Positions 1 to 5,539 of a stretch of DNA of 7,006 bases are shown piece by piece. The stretch lies in assembly GCA_038253125.1 (NCBI GenBank), contig JBBSHM010000117.1, forward strand, positions 1-7,006, given 5' to 3'. The notes under the pieces were generated by a model, which ran no database searches, was not told the DNA's origin, and saw nothing but the letters and a program-made list of their open reading frames with translations. Each line of letters begins with the position of its first letter. Positions within the stretch are counted from its first letter, which is position 1. This DNA comes from JAUJNH01 sp038253125 (GTDB lineage Bacteria; Actinomycetota; Acidimicrobiia; Acidimicrobiales; JAUJNH01). A program made the translations under genes and the position numbers.

Positions 1-186
1 ATCCGCCTGGCCCGCCAGGAACAAGACGAGCCCCTCCGCCTGGCCGCTCTTCGCGCCACCACCGGCCTGAAGCTGCCCGACTGCTGCGTCCTCCACGCCG
101 CTATCACCAACGCCGCGTCGGTGGCAACCTTCGACCAGGCATTGGCCAGGGTGGCCAGCGGACGAGGCCTCGTGGTCCAGACCTGA
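1..186 (+). CDS. PIN-domain (VapC-like) ribonuclease toxin, C-terminal fragment
   Basis: The window opens inside this gene; 61 residues are visible in frame 1, ending at TGA 184-186. The segment GLKLPDCCVLHAA followed by SVATFDQALA matches the C-terminal third of PIN-domain nucleases. Its Asp27 (in LPDC) and Asp45 (in TFD) occupy the positions of the last two metal-binding acidic residues. PIN proteins of this type are usually Mg/Mn-dependent RNases that form the toxin of VapBC toxin-antitoxin pairs. The antitoxin would normally lie just upstream, outside the window, so the pairing cannot be seen. Family membership is fairly safe; the toxin role is inferred from the family. Confidence 0.75.
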   Translation: MRLARQEQDEPLRLAALRATTGLKLPDCCVLHAAITNAASVATFDQALARVASGRGLVVQT

Positions 187-311
187 AACGGCGAGGGGGC
201 CTGAGCAGTCAACCGCGCCGACTGAGAGAGCAGCCTGGTTGGCCCCGCGGCAGCCAAGTCAGCCCGCTGCTCGGGCCATTTCCGCACCGGGGATCGCGCT
301 CTTGCCTCCAA

Positions 312-355
312 CTTCACCGTAGTGTCACCTCCTGTTTGCCTGAGGTTGGTCTACC
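312..355 (+). promoter_or_regulatory. Candidate PHO box (PhoP-type direct repeats) upstream of pstB
   Basis: Four heptamers start at 312, 323, 334 and 345, exactly 11 nt apart: CTTCACC, TGTCACC, GTTTGCC and GTTGGTC. Against GTTCACC, the conserved part of the 11-nt direct-repeat unit known for Streptomyces PhoP, they match 6, 5, 5 and 4 of 7 bases. The array ends about 30 bp before the pstB ATG, where an activator would cover the -35 region. Seen: the repeats and their phase. Known: PHO boxes control pst genes in actinobacteria. Inferred: PhoP binding here. Confidence 0.55.
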
Positions 356-371
356 GGTCGTCGGCGGCCGG

Positions 372-377
372 CACACT
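372..377 (+). promoter_or_regulatory. Possible -10 element giving a leaderless pstB transcript
   Basis: CACACT keeps A2, A4 and T6 of a -10 hexamer. It lies 8 nt before the ATG at 386 and about 17 bp after the last PHO-like unit. No purine-rich ribosome binding site precedes that ATG. Together this would put the transcript start at or next to the start codon, as in the leaderless mRNAs common in actinobacteria. The hexamer lacks the usual first T, so the call is weak. Confidence 0.25.
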
Positions 378-385
378 GGCTCGCC

Positions 386-1219
386 ATGACGGTCACCGGG
401 ATGCGAGAGCCTGCTGCCTCCGAGCCGGGGGTGCCGGCGGGCCGGGCGCCGGCGGGGCTGGTGGCCCGGGATGTCAGCTGCTGGTTCGGGAGCCACAAGG
501 TGCTGGAGCGCATCTCGCTCGAGATGCAGCCGAGGCGGGTGACGGCGCTCATCGGGCCCTCCGGCTGCGGGAAGTCGACGTTCCTGCGGGCCCTCAACCG
601 GATGCACGAGCTGATCCCGTCGGCGGCGCTGGCCGGGTCGGTCGAGCTCGACGGGGTCAACATCTACGGGCCCGAGCAGCGGGTCACCGAGACCCGGCTG
701 CGCATCGGCATGGTCTTCCAGAAGCCCAACCCGTTCCCGTCGATGACCATCGCCCAGAACGTGCTGTCGGGCCTGCGCCTGTCGGGGTCCAAGGCGGCCG
801 ACAAGGGCTACCTGGTGGAGGAATCGCTGCGGCGGGCCGGCCTGTGGGTCGAGGCCAGGAATCGGCTGAACACCCCCGGCGCCGCCCTGTCCGGTGGCCA
901 GCAGCAGCGGCTGTGCATCGCCCGGGCCCTGGCCGTGCGCCCCCAGGTGCTGCTGATGGACGAGCCGTGCTCGGCCCTCGACCCGATCTCCACCGGCGTC
1001 ATCGAGGAGACCATCCACGAGCTGAAGCACGAGGTGACGATCGTGATCGTCACCCACAACATGCAGCAGGCCCAGCGGGTGTCCGACGACTGCGCCCTGT
1101 TCCTGATCGCCGGCGAGGGCGAGCCTGGTCGCATCAACGAGTACGGCCTCACCCGGCAAATGTTCGAGAACCCGACCGACCCCCGCACCTCCGACTACGT
1201 CCACGGCCGCTTCGGCTAG
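386..1219 (+). CDS. pstB: Phosphate ABC transporter ATP-binding protein PstB
   Basis: This 277-residue cytoplasmic ATPase would power the PstSCAB high-affinity phosphate importer. Visible motifs are Walker A GPSGCGKST (57-65), the Q-loop VFQKPNPFP (110-118, a PstB-typical stretch), the signature LSGGQQQR (168-175), Walker B VLLMDEP (188-194), the D-loop SALD and the switch His in VTHNM (H224). LRALNRMHELIP after Walker A and the C-terminal MFENPTDPRTSDYVHGRFG are also PstB hallmarks. All catalytic residues are intact and the length is normal, apart from an N-terminal extension of about 20 residues. The ATG at 386 has no Shine-Dalgarno; a second in-frame ATG at 401 is a possible alternative. 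No pstS, pstC, pstA or phoU is next to it, so it is an orphan copy here. PHO-box-like repeats lie immediately upstream. Confidence 0.93.
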   Translation: MTVTGMREPAASEPGVPAGRAPAGLVARDVSCWFGSHKVLERISLEMQPRRVTALIGPSGCGKSTFLRALNRMHELIPSAALAGSVELDGVNIYGPEQRVTETRLRIGMVFQKPNPFPSMTIAQNVLSGLRLSGSKAADKGYLVEESLRRAGLWVEARNRLNTPGAALSGGQQQRLCIARALAVRPQVLLMDEPCSALDPISTGVIEETIHELKHEVTIVIVTHNMQQAQRVSDDCALFLIAGEGEPGRINEYGLTRQMFENPTDPRTSDYVHGRFG

Positions 1220-1229
1220 ACCGCGGCCT

Positions 1230-1252
1230 GTCCGGTGCCGGGCGCTCCGGAC
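1230..1252 (+). terminator. GC-rich hairpin after pstB, possible terminator
   Basis: GTCCGG (1230-1235) and CCGGAC (1247-1252) form a perfect 6-bp stem around an 11-nt loop, starting 11 nt after the pstB stop. No T-run follows, so it would be a U-less terminator or an mRNA-stabilising hairpin, as is frequent in high-GC actinobacteria. It supports separate transcription of pstB and the downstream block. Confidence 0.35.
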
Positions 1253-1340
1253 CGTTGGCCCTGAGGTTGCCGGGAGGGCACCGCCCGTGCACCAGCCGAG
1301 AAGCTGAGCCGCTGAACCTCTCGAAGCATCGCTACGGACT

Positions 1341-1391
1341 GTTCACCTCAGCGATGCCGGCAGGCACCCGGTCGGCTCAGCCCCGTTCACC
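1341..1391 (+). promoter_or_regulatory. Two perfect GTTCACC heptamers, candidate PhoP site of the PHP operon
   Basis: GTTCACC occurs at 1341-1347 and 1385-1391. The spacing is 44 bp, which is four 11-nt PHO-box units, so both sit on the same helical face. The intervening units in phase (1352, 1363, 1374) match poorly, 2 or 3 of 7 at the first two. The second heptamer is 50 bp upstream of the start codon at 1441, a suitable position for an activator. The exact heptamers and the shared phase with the pstB upstream array argue for common phosphate control; binding itself is inferred. Confidence 0.5.
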
Positions 1392-1426
1392 TTTGGCGGC
1401 GAGAGTGACGGATCGTCGACCGAGAC

Positions 1427-1434
1427 AAGGAGGA
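1427..1434 (+). promoter_or_regulatory. Strong Shine-Dalgarno that fixes the PHP gene start
   Basis: AAGGAGGA lies 6 nt before ATG 1441. It is the best ribosome binding site in the window and supports 1441 as the start, even though the open frame extends further upstream (in a different frame through pstB) without a stop. Confidence 0.85.
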
Positions 1435-1440
1435 CCCGGC

Positions 1441-3262
1441 ATGGGCCTTGGACATGACCACCAGCACGGTGACGGGCACTCGCGCCACGCCCATCTGCCC
1501 GATGGCACCCCGGTTCCGTTGTTCGCCGATCCGACCGTCCCGGACCGCGAGCTGTCGGCGGCCGACATCAACAGGCGGCAGTTCCTGAAGCGGCTTGGCA
1601 TCTTTGGGGCGGCCGTGGCTGGCGCCTCGGTCGTCGGCTCCCTCGGCGCCCTCGGGAGAGGACAGTCGGCTGGCGCCACCCCGGCGGTGCTGGGAGGCCC
1701 TGTCGACCCGGCCAGCCTGACCTGGCTGGCCGGTGACCACCACATCCACACCCAGTACTCCTCCGACGCCGAATACCGGGTGGACCAGCAGACAGCCAAA
1801 GGCCGGGGCAGCTATGGACTGGACTGGATGGTGATCACCGACCACGGCCGGGCCGCCCACGAGAAGGTCTCGGTGCCCTTGGTCAATGCCGACATACGTG
1901 CGGCGCGCGGCGCCATGCCCAGCCTGCTGCTCTTCCAGGGACTCGAGTGGAACATCCCGTCCGCCGAGCACGGCACGGTGTTCATCGCTCCCCCGGCTAG
2001 CGCCAGCGACGAGGTTGCGGTGCTCCGCTACTTCGAGGCCAACTTCGACGGTGTGGTGAAGGGCGCCACCGCCCAGAGCCCGGCCAACGAGGCGCTCGCC
2101 CTCAGCGGCATCGACTACCTGGCCCAAGTCAGCACCACCGGCGGCCCGGGCAAGGCGGCGGACGGAACCACGGTGGCCAACGTGCAGGTCGCCGACGCCC
2201 TGTTCCTGGCCAACCACCCTGCCCGAAAGGGCCTCGACTCGCCACACGAGGTCCGAGGCTGGAGGGACCGCAACCCGCTCATCGCCGTCGGTTGGGAGGG
2301 CGCCCCGGGTCACCAGGCCGCCGCCCTGGCCGGTTCGTTGCGGGGCTACTACGACAACACCCCGGACGCCAACGCCTTCGCCGGGTTCCCCCCCCCAGGC
2401 GTACCGCACCCAGGGCGGCTTCGACTGGTTCTCCGCCACCGTCGGAGGGCTGTGGGACTCCATGCTGGTCGAGGGCAAGCCGTGGTGGATCACGGCGAAC
2501 TCCGACTCGCACACCGTCTACCGGGACACCCTCGTCCGTCCTACGAACCCCCTGGCCGCCCCGCCCCGCCCCTATAACACGGCCGACTACGACGGCACCG
2601 GCCCCCAAGGCCAGACGACGCCGCCGTACGGCAGGTACCCCGACCCGGTCGACTCCGGGACCCCGAAGACAACCAACGGCGACTACTGGCCCGGCCAGTA
2701 CTCACGGACGTGGGTGGGCGCCGCCGACCGCAGCTACACCGCGGTCATGCAGGGCATCCGGGCCGGTCGGGTCTGGGTCGTCCACGGCGACCTCATCCGC
2801 TCGCTCTCGGTCTCGGTGCGGCCCCTCGGCGCCGGGGCCGACCGGGGCGTCACCCTCGGGGGCCGGCTGTCGGTCGCACCGGGCAGCGATGTCGAGATCG
2901 TCATCACCGCCGTCAAGCCCTCGACGCCGAACTTCAACGGAGACCTGCCGAACCTGGCACGCATCGACATCGTCGGCGGCCTCCAAACGGGCGCACAGAG
3001 CGACCGAGACACCTTCTTGACCCCTGACGTGCGGGTGGTCAAGCAGTTCGACGTGCTCGCCACACCTGGCACCGTCACCGTCGCCTACACCCTGGCCGAC
3101 GTCCAAGACCCGTTCTTCCTGCGGATGCGGGGCCATGACGGCCGCTTCACGGGCACTGCCACCGCGGTCGACCCGACGCCGCCCCGCCAGGACCCGGCCG
3201 GCATAGACCCCTGGACCGACCTGTGGTTCTACACCAACCCGATCTTCGTGGACATCCTGTGA
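1441..3262 (+). CDS. Tat-exported PHP-domain metal-dependent phosphoesterase, frameshifted at a C9 run
   Basis: The product is a secreted PHP-family phosphoesterase. A His-rich leader (GHDHQHGDGHSRHAH) precedes a Tat motif NRRQFLK (44-50) and a hydrophobic stretch to about residue 79. PHP metal ligands follow: HIH (101-103), TDH (133-135), Glu169 in GLEW, His177, His259 in NHPAR, and NSDSH near 353-357. The remaining roughly 250 residues look beta-rich and end in WFYTNPIFVDIL. Residues up to about 318 read in frame 1, but the continuation (QAYRTQGGFDWFSATVGG, NSDSH and all of the C-terminus) reads in frame 2. Removing one C from the C9 run at 2388-2396 restores a 606-residue protein. As written, frame 1 stops at 2577 after 378 residues and loses the last metal motif. 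Substrate is unknown; phosphate release outside the membrane is inferred. It is first in a three-gene block and preceded by PHO-like heptamers. Confidence 0.85.
2388..2396 (+). repeat. Nine-C homopolymer at the frameshift site
   Basis: A run of nine C sits exactly where the PHP phosphoesterase coding sequence moves from frame 1 to frame 2. Eight C would give codons TTC CCC CCC CAG and a continuous protein. The extra base could be a sequencing error, a real slippage mutation, a phase-variable switch, or less likely a +1 ribosomal frameshift on CCC-C. Confidence 0.9.
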
Positions 3263-3813
3263 CACCGGCTGTGGCCACGGTGCCGGTGGTGGCCCTCGAC
3301 GGCGGCTGGACCGATCTCGGGGCGGCCGAGCACGCCGCCCTCAGCGTCCTCGACGCCATGGGCGCCGATGGCGCCGACGCCACTGTGTGCACCCACGTCC
3401 TGCGCCTGGCCACCGAGAACAGGTATGGCGTCACCATCGCCGCCAGCGGCGCCCTTCCGGCACCGGCGGCCGGTGCCTTCGCAGTGCGGGCCGGGCCGGG
3501 AGATGTAGGACCCCTCGGCCGGCTGGCCGTCGACCACGCCGAGCGGACCGGGGGCCGGGCCATCCGCTTCCCCGGGCAAGACCGGCTACGGGGGCGCATG
3601 GCCTTCGCCGACGTGGTCGGCCTGAGCGCCATCGATGCCCTCCAGCACACCGGCAACCCGCCCAACGCGGGCGCCGCGCTCGACACCCGCAGCTTTGTAC
3701 GTCCCGTGTTCGCCTACGGGGCGCTCGTCCTGCTCACCCAGCCTGGCCTCGATGGCGACGTGATGCCCTTCGAGGTCGAGAACCCCACCCGCTGCTGCGA
3801 GTTCCACGCCTGA
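3259..3813 (+). CDS. Uncharacterised 184-residue protein coupled to the PHP phosphoesterase
   Basis: The GTG at 3259 overlaps the TGA of the phosphoesterase as GTGA (3259-3262), typical of termination-reinitiation coupling. The ATG at 3223 in the same frame would overlap the upstream gene by 40 bp and is less likely. I do not recognise the family. The protein is soluble by eye: no signal peptide, no membrane segment, alternating helix/strand-like stretches, and a C-terminus ending RCCEFHA. Cys44 and His46 (VCTH) plus Cys179, Cys180 and His183 could bind metal, but this is only a possibility. Codon use is GC-rich like its neighbours. Being a predicted cytoplasmic protein between two exported ones, it might help metal loading, folding or regulation of the exported enzyme; that is speculation from position only. 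Confidence 0.75.
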   Translation: MTPAVATVPVVALDGGWTDLGAAEHAALSVLDAMGADGADATVCTHVLRLATENRYGVTIAASGALPAPAAGAFAVRAGPGDVGPLGRLAVDHAERTGGRAIRFPGQDRLRGRMAFADVVGLSAIDALQHTGNPPNAGAALDTRSFVRPVFAYGALVLLTQPGLDGDVMPFEVENPTRCCEFHA

Positions 3814-3821
3814 TGCGAACC

Positions 3822-3827
3822 AAGGAG
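3822..3827 (+). promoter_or_regulatory. Shine-Dalgarno deciding the lamin-tail gene start
   Basis: AAGGAG ends 6 nt before ATG 3834. An in-frame ATG at 3813 overlaps the previous stop (TGATG) but has no comparable site upstream, so 3834 is preferred. Confidence 0.75.
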
Positions 3828-3833
3828 ACCCCC

Positions 3834-4586
3834 ATGACCCGCCCCTCCAACCCACGACGCGCCGCCCTGACAGCCGGAGCGCTGGTCTACGCCGCCGGAT
3901 TCGCCCTCAGTGCCGCGCCCGTCGGCGCCTCGCCCAACGGGGTCCTGATCTCGCAGTTCCGCTTCCGGGGCCCCCAGGGCGGCAACGACGAGTTCATCCA
4001 GGTGAAGAACACCTCGGCTACGCCTGTCGACCTGTCGGGCTACCAGGTCAAGGCGTGCGGCAACGACGGTGCGCTGCTGGCCAACCCGTTGGCCACCGTC
4101 CCCAGCGGCACGGCCCTGATCCCGGCCGGTTCGTCGCTTCTGTTCGTCAACGTCCAGGACGGGAGCGCCATCTCTCCCGGCTACAGCGGCCCGGTCGCCG
4201 GCGAGATCGCCTACACCGCCGGCGTCGTCGACCGCGGCGGCGTCCAGCTGCTGGACGGCGCCGGTGCTGTGATCGACGCGGTGGGAAGCAACTCCAACCC
4301 CTCCAGCCCATGCATCGAAGGCACCGGGCTCGCCATCCCGGTCCCGCCGCCGGTGAAGCAGGACGCCTCCTTTGCCCGTCTGGCCAACGGCAACCAGGAC
4401 ACCGGCAACAACGCGGCCGACTTCACCGGCCCCGCCGCTGGCGCCCCGCAGAACAGCGGGGGTGCCGTGCCGGCGATCGTGGCCGAAGTCGGGCTCGCCA
4501 CCCTTCTACCCCTCAGCGCGGCAGCCGGCCTCGCCTTCTTCGTCGTCCGCCGTCGCCGGACGACAAGCACCGCAGCTGCGTCCTGA
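3834..4586 (+). CDS. Secreted, membrane-anchored lamin-tail-domain protein
   Basis: This 250-residue protein starts with a Sec-type signal: NPRR, a hydrophobic core from about 10 to 28, and a likely cleavage near APVGA-S (32/33). Residues about 36-150 match the lamin-tail domain pattern: VLISQFRFRG, then NDEFIQVKNTSATPVDLSGYQV, then LIPAGSSLLFVNV. Two Cys (in KACGND and SPCIEG) may form a disulfide. The tail has a hydrophobic segment (about 217-238) followed by RRRR, a stop-transfer anchor with a short cytoplasmic end; no LPxTG sortase motif is visible. Bacterial lamin-tail domains often accompany extracellular nucleases and phosphoesterases and are thought to bind nucleic acid or membranes. 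It is the third gene of the block, 20 nt after the preceding stop, and so is probably co-transcribed with the exported phosphoesterase. A surface scaffold or substrate-binding role is inferred. Confidence 0.82.
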   Translation: MTRPSNPRRAALTAGALVYAAGFALSAAPVGASPNGVLISQFRFRGPQGGNDEFIQVKNTSATPVDLSGYQVKACGNDGALLANPLATVPSGTALIPAGSSLLFVNVQDGSAISPGYSGPVAGEIAYTAGVVDRGGVQLLDGAGAVIDAVGSNSNPSSPCIEGTGLAIPVPPPVKQDASFARLANGNQDTGNNAADFTGPAAGAPQNSGGAVPAIVAEVGLATLLPLSAAAGLAFFVVRRRRTTSTAAAS

Positions 4587-4738
4587 GGCGGGCCCGCCGA
4601 GGCGGGGCGGTACAGGCGAGACGGCCCGTCCGGCCGACTGATCGGCAGTCCGTCGTCCAAGTGCAGCGCGGTGCACCCGCCTAGAGTTGCCCGGCACGGC
4701 GCTCATGAGCACCAGGGATACGACGTCTGAGCCTGCTG
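4587..4738. other. Convergent intergenic region with short inverted repeats
   Basis: Genes on both strands end here. A perfect 12-bp palindrome GGCGGGCCCGCC (4587-4598) starts directly after the lamin-tail stop. A small stem GCCGA/TCGGC (4633-4637 with 4642-4646, 4-nt loop) lies inside GACGG/CCGTC arms (4620-4624 and 4650-4654). This could act as a bidirectional U-less terminator, but the stems are short and no T-run is present. No gene is supported here. Confidence 0.3.
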
Positions 4739-5539
4739 TCAGGGTCGACGGAGGCGTCCGAAGAGGGTGCCCAGACCTGGCTTCGACCTACGAGCGGGCG
4801 CACGAGGCGGCTGAACGACCGAGGGGTCATAGCCGAGATCCGGCGGCCGGACCGGACCGGCGCGGTCTCTCCTGGTCGCCGGCGCGGCATCTGGCCTCTC
4901 TTGGGTGGCAGGCGCCGATCCGGGCGTCGGCTGCACGCCCGTCGGTCTGTCCGTCGCCATGCTCGGGGCGGCCGCCGGCGGAGTGGCGAAGCCCGGAGCC
5001 GCGAGCGGCGCAGGAGGCGGAGCGGGTAAGGGGGCGGTCGGGGGGTCAGCGGCCGGCGCCCAGTCCTGGGGGCCCCATGGCTCCGGGTCGACCGGGGAGC
5101 GAACCGGCACCGTCCGGGGAGGCGTCTCTAGGGCCGGCTGATACTGGCCCGGCGGGTCCTGCGACTCCAGGCCCATGCGGGCCTCGCGCAGGATGGCCCG
5201 GGCCTCGGCCATCACCGTTGCCGCCGCGTCGGTTGCTGACTGGAAGCTGGCGTGCGCCTTGGCCAGCGCCGCCCCCGAGGTGATCTGGCCGGGGCCACTC
5301 CCGGCCTCCCCGAAGGGCCCGTGGTCCGCGTCCCGGCGCTCACCGAACTGTCCGTCGTCGGCGTCCCGGCGCAACTGGGCCAGCCGCGCTTCGGCGTGCT
5401 CGGCCCTGGCCGTGGCGGCCAGGAGGGAGTCGTGCAGCGCCGCCACCGTTGCCTGGGCGGCCGCGACCCAGGCTCGGACCTCGGCGTCGGAGCCAGGGCC
5501 CCGGTCGAGGAACCTCGGGGTCGGCGGCGGCGGCGTCAC
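4739..5539 (-). CDS. Pro/Ala-rich protein with helical middle, coupled to the glycosyltransferase
   Basis: This 266-residue protein starts at GTG 5539-5537, overlapping the glycosyltransferase TGA as GTGA, and ends at TGA 4741-4739. Frame extensions further upstream run inside the glycosyltransferase gene and are not credible. Residues about 17-50 (AEVRAWVAAAQATVAALHDSLLAA, then RAEHAEARLAQLRR) look helical and possibly coiled coil. An 11-residue tandem repeat follows (RRDADDGQFGE, RRDADHGPFGE), then a second helical stretch (KAHASFQSATDAAATVMAEARAILREA). The last half is Pro/Ala-rich and disordered, ending in the basic RRSKPGLGTLFGRLRRP. There is no signal peptide or membrane segment. I do not recognise the family; the helical region is loosely like DivIVA-type scaffolds. 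Coupling suggests a cytoplasmic partner or regulator of the glycosyltransferase. The coding call is good, the function unknown. Confidence 0.7.
   Translation of the reverse strand: MTPPPPTPRFLDRGPGSDAEVRAWVAAAQATVAALHDSLLAATARAEHAEARLAQLRRDADDGQFGERRDADHGPFGEAGSGPGQITSGAALAKAHASFQSATDAAATVMAEARAILREARMGLESQDPPGQYQPALETPPRTVPVRSPVDPEPWGPQDWAPAADPPTAPLPAPPPAPLAAPGFATPPAAAPSMATDRPTGVQPTPGSAPATQERPDAAPATRRDRAGPVRPPDLGYDPSVVQPPRAPARRSKPGLGTLFGRLRRP
5311..5376 (-). repeat. 33-bp tandem duplication inside the Pro/Ala-rich gene
   Basis: Two adjacent 33-bp units (5311-5343 and 5344-5376) share 24 of the first 29 positions, including an identical 12-bp GCGTCCCGGCGC. They encode RRDADDGQFGE and RRDADHGPFGE, 9 of 11 residues identical. 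The period is a whole number of codons, so frame is kept. Confidence 0.8.

Noticed and set aside
239..257. TTGGC/GCCAA inverted repeat after the PIN gene
   Set aside because: Only a 5-bp stem with a 9-nt loop and no T-run; expected by chance in such sequence.
314..1204. 296-codon open frame on the minus strand opposite pstB
   Set aside because: Antisense shadow of a clear PstB with every ABC motif; low-complexity, His/Gly/Arg-rich translation typical of the complement of GC-rich codons.
322..1440. Plus-strand open frame running through pstB into the PHP gene
   Set aside because: It is out of frame with pstB and only the part from 1441, marked by a strong Shine-Dalgarno, encodes recognisable protein.
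1387..2514. 375-codon minus-strand open frame opposite the phosphoesterase
   Set aside because: No recognisable motif and the plus strand carries PHP metal ligands and a Tat signal in the same place.
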